From Pristionchus mayeri (lineage: Eukaryota; Nematoda; Chromadorea; Rhabditida; Neodiplogasteridae), in contig BTRK01000004.1 in the NCBI GenBank assembly GCA_036245805.1, positions 2,542,001-2,606,000 on the forward strand: a stretch of 64,000 nucleotides of DNA, read 5' to 3'. The translations under genes were made by a program, and so were the position numbers. Positions within the stretch are counted from its first letter, which is position 1. The number at the start of each line of letters is the position of its first letter. The notes beneath the pieces are model-generated. The model saw only the letters and a list, made by a program, of their open reading frames with translations, searched no databases and had not been told where the DNA came from. Below, piece by piece: positions 23,199 to 34,783 of the stretch.

Positions 23199-24055
23199 CT
23201 AGGCAAGAGAGGGTGCCACCGCCGTCGTACCACCTGAAGAGGGCGGAGAAGATTCAGTCTTCACTTTCTGGCGAGTAGTAATGAAAGATGTGGAGGTGGC
23301 AGAGGTATCATCTTTGCGCGAGGGAATCTTTGTTTTTGGATTGCATTCGTTAGTAGCACTGCTCGGCTCAGAGGTGTTCACTTGCTTGGGGATACGGTAG
23401 CTGGGCGGAAGAGGACGATAAGAGGGACCACGGAACTTGATGAGTTCACAGTCCCGTACTCCCCACATGAGACATTTAGCTTCAATATTTCTTTTTCTGG
23501 CTTCATCACGTGCATTTTTCTCCTGAACGAGCTCGGTAGGCATAAGGTCACGTCGCACGAACATTGAAGGCTCAAAAGAGGCAGGGCGACCGATAGTTCT
23601 CAACCCATGCAAGAGGCGATCACGGAGGTCAGAGGATGGCAGAGAATATTTGACAATTCGCTTGCCAGGCTGCTTGTTCTCCGGGAATCTATGATGAGTG
23701 ATATCTCCGGCTTCATACGCTTGAATGAGGGCAGTGTCCTTCGTGTGAGTTACGATCTCCTTGAGAACGGCTTCGTCATGCTTGAAGGTCTCCTGATGAG
23801 TTGATTTCTCAGTGGAACCCACCAATACTGCTCGCTGGGACTTGCTTTTGATCTTCTCGGTTTCCGTGAGCGCACGAACGACGGAGGCATAGGTGGAATT
23901 ATCGACGGCTGGCTTGTTCGAGCCGTAGGCGAGAGAGAGGCGGGAGTAAGGGATAGGGAGGCTCCATGCTTGTCTAGCTTGGCGTGGAGACTCAAAACGA
24001 GCTCAGTAAGGCGATCAACGGACTCCTGCGACGCCAGTTCAGGCGAAGAGGAGGG
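23199..24055 (-). pseudogene. Retrotransposon ORF1 (nucleic-acid-binding protein), frameshifted
   Basis: The N-terminal part reads SVDRLTELVLSLHAKLDKHG (coiled-coil-like). The C-terminal part has the CR1-type signature: RTIGRPASFEPSMFVRRDL, then EARKRN, the region related to the RRM-like domain of ORF1 proteins. The two parts lie in different frames; the change of frame falls around 23930-23960. The frame ends at 23199, 18 bp before the ORF2 start at 23180. Confidence 0.75.
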
Positions 24056-24518
24056 CATTGCGCTAGAGAGAGAGGAGGGAATGGTGCGCTCGCAACGAGG
24101 AATGAACACGGGAATGAGTCCATCACAAGAATCAATGTAGCAACTAGGAGACTGATTAAATCCTCTCACTACTCAACGTCAGAATGATGCAATACATTGT
24201 TGACAAACAGATTGCGCAATCACTGCATTTGATCGCGAACTAACTTTTTTCCGAAGCATTATACGAACTTTCCGGACACCCCAATAGTCTCGGCGAGAAA
24301 GAACTGTTATCGAAGGGATTGAGTCATTGTTCTCATCCGACCAATAGCTCCCCACCACTTGTCAGACTTGCGAGTAGTAGATCGATTTCTCCAGGCAACT
24401 ATGGCGGCGTATGTGAGTTAAAAGTGATTCTGCAGTGTCGTGAATGTTGTGCGGATAGTTCACCAAACTCGATTGGGTGGTGCTGAAAAAGCATGCTCCG
24501 TTCCATCCCATTTATGGC

Positions 24519-25253
24519 TTATTTGTTCTTGCTCACTTCCTTAATGTGGATCGCGAGTTCCAGCTGGTCAGTGTGAGTTGTTCCCCTTTTGAGCTGACGC
24601 TCGCAATGGATGCACACTCGAGAACCTGAAAGTATCTTCATTTCCACAATTTATTGGCTAGACTAGGTTCCGAAACTGTTACCTGGTGCCTTGTCTCCGA
24701 AGAGCGTGCACAGCCAACGATCTCTCTCCGAGTAGTTATCCTCACTGTTTATGAAGGCGTAGTATGCGTTGTAGTGTCGCTGTGGACATTGGTTTATCAG
24801 AACACCCATTTTCGGAACACTATTTATGAACAGTTTTCGCAAAAAAAAACAAAAATATTTACCTTCTTGTAGTGTTCTCTTCTAGTACTCTCCATGTAGA
24901 AGCAACCTCGTGGGCACGGATGTGCGGGTCCCTCGCCATTCCACCATTTTGAAAAGATACCACACTCTTTTTTTAAAATAATGAATCGTAGTTTTATCTC
25001 TAAATTCACAATCCTGATCCCCGAAAAAATGCATATCCATCAACCATTTCGATTCTAGACATGATATAGTCAATGGGGGGATATTACCAAACTTACTTTT
25101 CTCCTCGAAGCTAGGCGGAGCATCCCTGGGGATCATAGGTGGTACATCACCACAATCATATCCCAACGAGCTCCTTCTCCTCATAATTACGTTGCCTGAT
25201 TTCGGTTCTTCTGCCTCAGATAATTGGCGTTGAATACTCTGCAAAGCATTCAT
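24519..25253 (-). CDS. Small conserved-looking protein of unknown function, intact
   Basis: Four exons with canonical splice sites and matching phases: 25097-25253, 24863-24966, 24683-24779, 24519-24625, total 154 residues. Residues 1-53 are polar (MNALQSIQRQLSEAEEPK...). The middle is rich in Trp and aromatic residues with a CPRGCFYMES motif. Next comes RHYNAYYAFINSEDNYSERD, and near the C-terminus a CIHCERQL motif. The two Cys pairs (CPRGC, CIHC) could bind a metal or form disulfides; no signal peptide is seen. I do not recognise the family. It is one of the few loci here without any lesion. Confidence 0.7.
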
Positions 25254-25508
25254 TGAAATCGCAAAAGCAGGAGCGTGAAATGCGCGATTAGAGCTAGAAA
25301 AGAGTGAAACTTTTCACTTTGCGTCTTCCTTGCATCTCCACTTTAAGCACTGATGATCCGTTCTGCTCCGAGATGTGAGCAGCCTGAGAATTTTTTTTTG
25401 TGCTTGAGAATTCCTAATGTTTTTGGACGAATTCCATGAACATCGTGAACCTCGAGCATCGTCTTAATGACGGACTGGGCTGCAGCCAACTCTGCTTTGT
25501 ATCTCGCT

Positions 25509-25628
25509 GTCATCTCTGGTCTGATTTGGCAACTAGTCCGACTAGTAGTCTGACTAGTCTCTCGAGGAGGGATGGGAAGCCCCTTACCACCTAGTTGTCC
25601 GACTAGTCGCCTCACCCACTAGCCCAAC
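25509..25628. repeat. ACTAGT-rich terminus, left
   Basis: Begins CATCTCTGGTCTGA, then repeats of CCGACTAGT and TCTGACTAGTC to 25625. The first 36 bp are the reverse complement of 30160-30195 with one mismatch. Confidence 0.65.
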
Positions 25629-26241
25629 TACACATGTGATGAAACACGCGCCAAAGGCGCGAAAACAGAGAAGGGAAGAGCCCGTCGCGGCCATCGTTTC
25701 TCTCTTCACATTATTAATTTTCTATGGTTTCAAACTGGTTTTTGTCGTAGTTTTAGCTGTCAATCGTACATATAGGGCAGCTAGTCGTTTCGTGTCGTGT
25801 CATTAGGTTAAAAACCACGTGCATCGTAAGTAAATCCGTTCGCTTTAAAAAATAAAAACCTTCGCTATTTTCATTCCTTGTTGTTGTACTTCGTATTTTT
25901 TCCTCTCATAATTATGTTTCATATCATTGTACAAAATTGCAGAGTCAATTCGCGCGTATATTACGTTCGTCGTTGAATAATGCAAGTTATATACGAGTGA
26001 ATTAAAAATGAGTGGAGAATATATCACAATAATTCCCGGGGTTATTTTCTTATTATTTAACACTGTTCAGGAAAAGAAGTTATTATATGACATTTTTACT
26101 ATGCTTTTGGAGATGGAACAATAAAAAAGAATTTCCATACTTGTGCCTTTTTAAGGCCCTTGTTGAGGCAAACATTTATGAAAATATTTCAAGGAGAGCA
26201 GAAATAGCAAGGAGAATGACTTCAAGTGAGTGATTTAAGTA

Positions 26242-27507
26242 TCAGGTTGTAACATAAGTTTTGTCGCGTCCAATCTCTTATGCATTTTAACCTCAGAAAT
26301 TCTTCGAATTAATTTAATCTCAATTTCGTTATTCATCATCAGTGAGGGCCTTCGTACTCTTTCTTACGCGCTTTACTTCAGTCCTGTCAAGGCAGCTGAG
26401 GAGGCACATTAGTCAGACAAAGTTGTACTGAGATAAGGATTACAAATCATTTTCACGCATCAGCTCTTCTTGAAAAGGATAAATTATGCCGATTTTGTGT
26501 GATTTGCGTAAAGTACTACATATGTGCATAATTTTGAACCACTCACGGATAATGACAAACGAAAATCGTTCTAGAAATGTAGACGAGCTTGTATAATGTG
26601 GATGGTTGGTGACGGTCGCGAAAACTTTCGCAAGCCGAATTTTCTTCTCAATAGATATCCAGATCCAAATAGTGGTGGAATATAGTTCACCCAAAGTGGT
26701 CAGTATGCAGACAAAGTTTGGGGTAGATTGGGTTCTGTTGAGATAAGTGGCTCCATTCAGAACGATGGTATGTAAATTAAACTAATGAAATCGGCACTTT
26801 GTTCATATTCCTACCTCGCACACATGTTCAATATCTGATTTGTTGTGTCCATCCTAACCATAAACCCTTCCCTTACTAGTATCTACTTGGGATAAGTTTG
26901 GAAATAAATAGCTTTTGAATGACAATCTTTAATTCGAAACACCTAAACTTGCATATTTTGGTAAAATTGTGCGCGAATTGAATTAATAAAAATTCAAATT
27001 TCCCACAAGTGGAGTGTTCTTTCTCTCACTTGTTTAATGATAAATTATACCTCCATGAGTGGTAATTGGAACGCACTTATGTTAGTCACTGTTGTTGCAA
27101 TTCTGGATTCAGAAAAGTTGGTCAAGTTGGCTACGAATCAGCGGCTAACCTTACACTCAGTGAAGTATATCTTTGATTCCGCTCAACATAGCACCATATC
27201 TGGCGTATATTTTGAAAGAGCATTGACGGGGTATATCACCATGCTGTAGAAGTTTGGTTCATTATTCATCTCTGCGAAGTAGCACCTGATCAAACGAATT
27301 AAAAAAATCTGCACCAAATTTAAATCAGTTCATATTAATATTTTTCGCATAGCCAGCGTGCGCAGTTCAGCTCTACCCTATGGTTTGAATGTGCATGAAC
27401 ACCCCAAACATATACTAGGAGGTCAGGCATTGATAATGTTTGAGAAGTATCCTTCATGGAAATATTGTGAACCTCCGAAATGCGACAAAACTTATGTTAC
27501 AACCTAA
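26242..27507. mobile_element. Decayed mariner-like element
   Basis: 1266 bp flanked by TA (26240-26241 and 27508-27509). Inverted ends: TCAGGTTGTAACATAAG on the left, CTTATGTTACAACCTAA on the right, followed inward by TTTTGTCGC. Length and ends fit mariner, but only short unrelated frames remain. Confidence 0.7.
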
Positions 27508-27842
27508 TATAATATTATGTATTTCCGGTTTTCGGCCTATTCTAGTCATGACGTAAACTTGAAATGATGCTAATTGTCCTCGGTAAAGATATCCAGCTCT
27601 TATCTAGATTTATTGATCGAAATATTGCGTATATGTGAAATATGTGCATAAACCTGCTTTAGGTGTTTTGATTGTTGAGCAAAATAGTTGCGGCGCTGCC
27701 AATTGACCAACTGCTGGTGTTCAATGCATCAAACTTTTTTTGAAAACAGTACTGTGCAGGATATGGCCGATCTCCATTCGACTCGATAATTGCAAGAATG
27801 CTTATCTCCAGTGGAGACCACAGAGAATTTAATTTTTGTTAC

Positions 27843-30020
27843 TGTATATCACGCCTCTCACGAGTGAATCGAGCTAACCATAGGAATAGAGGGAAAATCG
27901 TCAAATGCGTTCTAGTTGGTTTTGGGTATCAAGGGGCCTGGCATAAAGTATCATTATATGAGAGACTTTTTGACTCTGTGAACATATTAGATCTTTTGCA
28001 TTAGACCAAAAATCGAATTCAACCAAAATGTTCCCAAATGTAGTACTCAGTGAGTGTAGGGTAGCGGTGGCATTTTTTTAAAAACTATGTCACATGCTAA
28101 GGTAGTAACTGTTTTTATTTCAAATTTTTATTGGGTAAGCTGGTACCTATTTACTGAAAAAATATATTTAAAAAAAACTGAAAATACCATCTTGAGAGAA
28201 ATTTGTGGAATAGGCCTACAGTACTCAAATCGAACCGGAGGAAAAATGATTCAGAGTTATCCTACACGTAGTATCCGAAAAGGGTAATCCACCAACATCA
28301 GCAGAATTTATATTTCTATCCGCGCGCACCAGTGCGCTGATGTTAAAAATCTATCGTAATCTTTTGAATTTTTTTTAAAATGAGCACCCTGGCGCGCGGA
28401 TGGGAATCGAAATTCTGCTGATGCTGGTGGATTACTCTCATCGAGTACTACGTGTTGGATAGCTCTAAAGAATTTTCCCTCCGGTTCGATTTGGTTACTT
28501 AGGGTTGCACGATCGGGATCGGCAATTTCCTCCCCTCTGGCACCCCTTCCCTTCTCCCTCGCGCTCGTGCTCTTTAGAGAGGTCGCGCTCCTCTTCCCTC
28601 ACGAAATTTCGTGGAAAGGCGCCAGTGGGAACGAAAATCCCGACATAGTACGAATTTCGCGCTCCTTTTCCCCTTCCCTTCTCATGACTCGCCCGCCTCG
28701 GAGGGCTCTCTATCACTTCCTATGAGTCAAAGGGAAAGGAGGGTGAGAGGCGCGAAAAATTCGTTCAATGTCAGGATTTTCGCGCCCACTGGCAAGTTCG
28801 GCTCGCGCGCACGAATTTGGGAGGAGAGAGTGATAGAGGATGGGAAGAGGGTGCGGATATCCCGATCCCGATCCCGTTTGTGCAACCCCTGCCAGTTAAT
28901 TCACAAATTTCTCGCAAGATATAGATGGTATTTTAATTTTTTTTAAATATTTTTTCATGTAAATAGGTACCAGATTGCCCAATTAAAATTTGAAATAAAA
29001 ACAGTTATTACCTTCGCATCTGAAATAGCTAAAAAATGCCACCGCTACGCTACACTCACCGAGTACTGCATATGGGCACATTGTGAGGAATTCGATTTTG
29101 GCCAAATGTCCAGCATATGTTCACTGACTGAAAAAGTCTCATATATACTTCATTTTGGAGCTCCTTATACCGGGTAGGATCTCGGAATTCTTTTATTCGA
29201 GAGCTGTTTTCTAAGTTCCCATGAGACAAACGAAAATCGCACTATAAGTGACTCATGCTGTTTTTTACCGAGAACTATCTATATAGTTCATTTTATTTTA
29301 GAGCGACTACCTGAGTAAATGAAAATATCTTTTTCCAATACTCTTTAAATTTTGTTCAGTCATGGTCTTTACCGTACCCAGTGTACTGGCTTTACCGTAC
29401 CCAGTGTACTCTTTGCTACCGTAATTCAAGCCGTGTAAATTTTCCGAAGGCCGTTTGATTTCTTGCAGTCCAATTTCCTGAAATCTGTCAGAATTTTCTA
29501 ATAGCCGTCGGAAGTTCCTGAATATCGACAGGATATTTTCTGATGGGTGTCAGATTATTCTGAAGGCCGTCTGCTGAGTACCATCAACATTTTCTGAAGG
29601 GACGGTAGAGGTAGTGCTTGCAAAGTTGCTCATAATCGAGCAAAGAACCTTTTTAAAAATTCATTTCAAGAAAAAAGTATGCGATTGACCGATGTGGTGT
29701 GTGACCGCAATTACGGTAGCAAGGACTACAGTACACTGGGTACGGTAACGACCATGAATGAACAAAATTGAAAGAGTATTGGAAAAAGTTGTCCAACTTT
29801 GGAAAAAGTTTCCCAACTTTACCAAAGATATTTTAATTTACTCAGGTATTCGCTCAAAAAGTGAACTATATAGATAGATCTCGGAAAAAACATCAAGAGT
29901 CACTCAGAGTGCAATTTTCGCTTGTCTTTCACGGGAACTTAAAAAACAGCTCTCGAATTAAAAGATTTCGAGATCCTACGCGGTATAAAAAGCTTCAAGA
30001 TGAAGTATATATAATGATAC
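27843..30020. repeat. Nested fold-back complex
   Basis: Several palindromes lie inside one another or abut. (1) Arms about 27925-28200 and 28905-29190, sharing GAGACTTTTT and GGGTAGCGGTGGC. (2) Inside it, 28220-28495, centre near 28365, sharing AAATCGAACCGGAGG and GCAGAATTT. (3) Also inside, 28503-28890, centre near 28695, ends GGGTTGCAC/GTGCAACCC. (4) Next to it, 29140-30013, arms sharing ACAGCTCTCGAATaAAA-type and CCAGTGTACT segments. A terminus TATCACGCCTCTCACGAG at 27845 recurs at 48470 and 49171. No coding sequence is apparent. Confidence 0.75.
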
Positions 30021-30042
30021 TTTAGCGAGGGGACGGAATTTC

Positions 30043-30196
30043 CCACTAGTCTGACTAGTCATCTCGCCCACTAGCCCGACTAGTCGCTCTCTCCGACTAG
30101 TAGTCGGACTAGTCTGGCGAGCTACTGGATAACTACCTAGTCGGACTAGTTGACGAAATGACTAGTCGGACTAGTTGCCAACTCAGACCAGAGATG
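30043..30196. repeat. ACTAGT-rich terminus, right
   Basis: Eight or so ACTAGT hexamers in CCGACTAGT/GGACTAGT context, ending AGACCAGAGATGG. Inverted partner of 25509-25628. Confidence 0.65.
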
Positions 30197-30746
30197 GCGC
30201 GGGTCGTTCCGATTTCGGCCAGAAGCTCGCGCTCGCGCTCCTAACGATGCGATCATTTGCAACACTATTGAATAGCTTATCAGAATAATGTATTTTTACT
30301 CCCACGCGTCTCCATAAAGACAACGACCGATTATAATCACACCAATCCAGATACTCTCCTTCCAGTTCTTCGACCAGGTGACAGGAGACGTACATATGTT
30401 GACCCATGCAGGACCTCCCCCATTTCTAGCAGCCCTTCTTTCCTAATAGCATCTATTTTCGGAAGTAATAAACACGAGAGGAGGCTATTATCGCATCGTG
30501 CGCTTTTCAAGTGGTGAATAGCTCGCAATTCGCATGGAATTCAGAGATTTGAAGCGTCGAATGCATGGGGGAAAGCCAACGGAAATCGAAAACCGAGTTC
30601 CGCTATCCCTATTTGTCTTCCTTTTTAGAGCATTCCCAATGCACGACTCCAGTGTTTTCTGCAGTTTGCCCAAATTAGCCTACAGTTGAATAGCGAGCGT
30701 TGGGGGAAGTGGAAGGAAGTGAGAGGAGAGCGAAGACCGCCCACTA

Positions 30747-30854
30747 GTGATGCCAAATCGGCGCGCGCTCTCCACGTTTCACACGCTCTCTCGATCTGTC
30801 TGACCGGCGAGAGAGCGCATGAAACAAGGAGAGTGCGCGCCGTTGTGGCATCAC
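30747..30854. mobile_element. Hairpin element, family 1 (copy 1)
   Basis: TA-flanked (30745-30746, 30855-30856). Ends GTGATGCCAAATCGGCG / GTGGCATCAC; the stem contains CACGCTCTCTCG and CGAGAGAGCG. About 108 bp, non-coding. Confidence 0.75.
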
Positions 30855-30859
30855 TAGTT

Positions 30860-31860
30860 TCCACCCTCTATTTCCCTTCTCTAAACACAATAACTGCCAG
30901 AAATGCAGAAGTGACGAAAGTGAATATTTTTACTCGCCTGTGCTTTCGCAAACATTTCCTCGCATGTCTGGCATTCGCCCGCAGAGGAACCGGCCAGAGA
31001 GATCTGAAAAAAATGAAGCAGATTCATCAAATTTTAGCTCCACAAATTAGAAAACTCGCCGTCGATGCATTTTCGTCTGCCAGCGTGGGAGAGGCCATTG
31101 TGGACGGAATCAGCGGGGCGAGCAGAAGGGATGTTGATTGGCGCGGATGGGGAAGTGAGGAGGGGTGTTTGTTTTCGCTAGTAGCATGATGATGGCACGA
31201 GGGAGGAAGATGAGGGAAGGGGGAGGGAAGGGGGCGATGAGAGCTTTCTGACTTTCAGCGTTGCCTGTAGTTTCAGGGAAGTATTGACGCGGATTAGCGC
31301 GAGGGTAAGTAGAAAGAGGTGTGCAATTGAAGAAATCGAAATAAGATTTCCCTAGCTTCACCGACGCAGAGGACACTGCATACGATGAAGAGCGAACGAG
31401 TACCCTCCACTGCCTTGAAACGATATGCCGTAATGGCACACCTCGCCCTCCCCCTCTGGGCGTTTTGTCTCCCCTCCCCCTATCCTTCGGGTGAGGGGCA
31501 AATAAAGAGGTATCGTAATGGCAGGCTGAAAAACCTTTCACTTGTTCAATTTGAATCCTCTAAAATTGACGTCACATCTGCACCGTTTTCGAGCTCATCC
31601 TGGGCCCAAGCGCGAAAAGTCGCCGGTGAATCCTGAAATTCATACTTTACAATTCCACCTTAAAGGCGGAAATGCTTAAAGGGGGACTGAACGCAAAGTT
31701 CAACTTTGGACCCTCTCCTAAAATGACCTAGCTACTGTTAACGATTAAAGGCTCCTAAAATTACAATAATATCTCTACTGTCAACGGAGTTATGATTATT
31801 TGGCTGAGTGCCATGGACGCTTGATGGGCCAGGAAACCGCGCGAATTCAAATAGATTGAA
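30860..31860. other. Stretch without a recognised gene
   Basis: It includes a G/A-rich low-complexity run (31195-31240) and an open stretch of about 165 codons on the + strand (30686-31189) that overlaps the hairpin element and has no recognisable domain. I see no convincing gene. Confidence 0.4.
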
Positions 31861-31877
31861 GATCTGTGAAAGATGAA

Positions 31878-31938
31878 CCCGGAACCTTCCGTTCACGTGA
31901 CGGCTGCTCTACCACTGAGCTATGTAGCCGATGTTTGT
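31878..31938 (-). repeat. tRNA-like sequence (tRNA-derived SINE or tRNA pseudogene)
   Basis: On the - strand the D-arm TAGCTCAGTGGTAGAGCA is intact, and the anticodon stem is four pairs (CCGT/ACGG). The loop position before the anticodon is A where T is invariant, the 3' half lacks a proper T-arm, and no strand pairs with the GGCTACA acceptor. It is therefore not a functional tRNA. Confidence 0.5.
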
Positions 31939-31939
31939 C

Positions 31940-32875
31940 TACCCCTATTTCGCACTATGATCTTTGGAGGGAGGAAGCTCCCTTACACTTTTGCTATCGA
32001 TGTGGATACCTTGCCGAGGGTCCTCCTTTAAGAGGGGGTAACTGGTGACGCACCCTGGTAAGATCTTGATTCGCATTACACCAAATGCATTGTAGGTTGT
32101 CTAAATTATGAATGCTGTTTAGCCTATAAGTTCCACCGAAACAGTATCAGATATTTTCAGGCCGTAGACTCGAAATTGACTGGGTTCTGCCCCGTGTAGC
32201 TTCCTCACCCTCGGAACCATCCTCTCGCGGAGTTCCTCTATCGCCAACATCCGAGACCAGGATGCGTACTGTGAAAGCAGGACTAAAGCAGAAGTTCAAT
32301 AAAAGTCCCTAGATTAACCGCCAAAATTCGCGCTCTTAGTCATACTTTGGCAAATCTGGCAACTGTGACACTTTAAAAAATATAGCGCGAATTGTGGATG
32401 TTGCATTTTATTGAACTGATTGTTGTAGATAGTACGATCTCACTCATTTTATTGCTTTGAGTTTTGTCAAAATTCACTCAGCTCTCAGGATACGCCATCT
32501 TCCTCCGGAAGGTGGATTTAGTTTGGAACACAGTATATCATGTCTGATTTTTTTGAATTCCAAAATTTTCATTTTTTTGCTTTGATTATTCTCTGCAAAT
32601 TAATTGTTATTTATTTGGAGAAAAATCATGAAATTTTCTCATATTCCTTGCGAAAAACAACGAGGAAGGGAATCAGGCTTGAATCGGATTCTCGTACACC
32701 TATCCATTATGATTTCTGACATCACACAAGCAGGCTTTTGTTCATTTCCCTTGGAAGTAATTGATGTTTTTCATATTCCACGTGGGAAATTATGGATGCA
32801 TGAGCTCACCAATTTAAATTACAAGTGTTTTCATGTAGACATTTGCAGTCTTGCGTGTAATCTTTGACAGTTGTG
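31940..32875. other. Stretch without a recognised gene
   Basis: Upstream region of the 32876 receptor. AT-rich, with no repeat or exon that I can support. Confidence 0.4.
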
Positions 32876-33000
32876 ATGCTGTCTACTGACGAAATCGTCC
32901 ATCTTTCCATACTTTACACTATCGACATCACTGCTCTCATTCTCAATTCACTTCTAATCGCGGTAATATTTAATCGGTAAGGCTATCACAGAAATAAATG

Positions 33001-34032
33001 ATATCAGTGCGTTCGCCTAAGAATCGTATCCCGGAGAGAACAGGCAAAAAACCGTGTCTGGGATTTTCACAGAATCTGATACCTCTTGAGTCGCTCTATC
33101 GATTCTTGTATTTGAAATTGGCTTGAAAAAATAATTAGCATAATTAATGAATGTACTAAGTTAGGCCATTTCCTACATTTTTGAGCGTAACTTACTGAAA
33201 TCGAACTTGAATCTGCTCAAAACATGGGTTTAGACTAAATTTGGCATGCTGAATCGACCGTTGTCAATGATTTATGTAAATTCGTGAATTCAAATTTTTC
33301 ATTAAATTTCAAAAAAATATTTCTCGAATACAAAAAATAACCCCTCTCCAATTTTTGGATATGTTGTTGTGCATGATGAATACTACCTTAGGAAAAATTC
33401 ACGATTTTTATTTAGGGGATCTTCATAGTTTAACACCTTAAAAACTGAGATTTCCATTTAGAGGGAAACCTCTCATTCCGACCCATTCCACCGCCCGAGC
33501 GGCGACGAATGATTTGTTTTTGAGTGTTACAGACCGCTTGGGCAGGAGGAATGGGTCGGAATGAGAGTTTTCCCTCTAAATGGAAATCTCAGTTTTTAAG
33601 GTGTTAAACTATGAAGGTCCCCTAAATAAAAATCGTGAATTTTTCCTAAGGTAGTATTCATCATGCACAACAACATATCCAAAAATTGGAGAGGGGTTAT
33701 TTTTTGTATTCGAGAAATATTTTTTTGAAATTTGATGAAAAATTTGAATTCACGAATTTACATCATTGACAACGATCGATTCAGCATGCCAAATTTATTC
33801 TAAAAAAGCAGATTCAAGTTCGATTCCTGTAAGTTACGCTCAAAAATGTAGGAAATGGCCTAACTTAGTAAATTCATTAATTATGCTAATTATTTTTCCA
33901 TGCCAATTTCAAATATAAGAATCGATAGAGCGACTCAAGAGCTATCAGATTCTGTGAAAATCCCAGTCACGGTTTTTTGCCTGTTCCCTTTTCCGATCAA
34001 AATTTGCGATTCTTAGGCGAACGCACTGATAT
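33001..34032. mobile_element. 1.03-kb fold-back element in the first intron
   Basis: Ends ATATCAGTGCGTTCGCC and GGCGAACGCACTGATAT are exact inverted repeats. Arms of nearly 500 bp meet near 33517 with a loop of about 50 bp. A few mismatches and indels separate the arms. No coding sequence. Confidence 0.88.
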
Positions 34033-34696
34033 GTGCGTAACGGTGTCTTTGAAATTGTTCTATTTGGCTTGTATGTCTTGGCTATTTTATATAATAAATA
34101 TTTTTGCCCGTTTCGTACAATTTCGAAGCAGATTTTCGATAGCATGATCCAATATTTATTCATTGAATGCAATTTCCAGAACGCCACAGCATCTTCATTC
34201 TTACTCCGTTTTCCTAAACAACAGTGCAATCGTCGATTTGAGTGCAGCGATTGCAAGCTCCACGACCCGGTGCAGACGTCAACTGTATACGCATTAGGAA
34301 AATTATGCTTTTCAGATTCATCAACATTGATGGATTTATGGTTCTCACCTACGTTGGTCCCTGCACCTTTATTGGCAGTAGGACTTGCCACGCTCTCTTC
34401 TGTAATTATTATATTAACTTGTACATAGAGTGCAAACGATTGACTGCGAGCACAAAACCCGAATTTTAAGCAAAAAACCGAATAAAGCTAGAAATTCCAC
34501 TAAGAATCCCATTGTTGCAGCAGTGAACTCTGCTCATACACTCCTCCACCCTCCTTCTCGTCTGTTTCTCGTACCGCCTATGGCTGCTGAGTCGGCAAGC
34601 ACTGAACACCCCCTCACGCTCAGACCTCGTCAAGATCGCCCTACTTTCTACCATTCCCACCTGGATATTTCTGGTCAGCGCGTTTGATCGGGCTCT

Positions 34697-34783
34697 ACAT
34701 CGGCAGAACTACTTTTGAGTCATGTCGCCTTTGATATATCAATGACTGAATCACTCAATAGTTCTCATCCGACCTAATGCCAC
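34697..34783. mobile_element. Hairpin element, family 3, degenerate copy
   Basis: It shares TTTGATATATCAA and AGTTCTCATCCGACCTA with the perfect copy at 35575-35662 in the same gene, but its stem is largely eroded. Confidence 0.5.

Larger units (their letters stand above)
20234..24115 (-). mobile_element. CR1-like non-LTR retrotransposon (degraded)
   Basis: Two-ORF non-LTR element on the - strand. The 5' end is near 24115; the 3' end at 20234-20260 is AATAAAG followed by ATAAGT repeats, so it ends in a short microsatellite and not in poly-A, as CR1-type elements do. The length of 3.9 kb is close to full length for the clade. Both ORFs are broken. No long target duplication can be seen, only AT at each junction. 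Confidence 0.85.
19164..24284. mobile_element. Mariner copy 2, interrupted by a non-LTR retrotransposon
   Basis: The outer ends are the same TTGGGGTGTCCGGAAAGTTC terminal repeats as copy 1, flanked by TA (19162-19163 and 24285-24286). The mariner parts, 19164-20233 and about 24116-24284, align base for base with copy 1. Between them is a 3.9-kb retrotransposon. So the order of events is mariner insertion first, retrotransposon second. Confidence 0.93.

Noticed and set aside
30686..31189. 167-codon frame as a gene
   Set aside because: Its N-terminal third is the hairpin element and its codon use and composition show no domain; no splice support.
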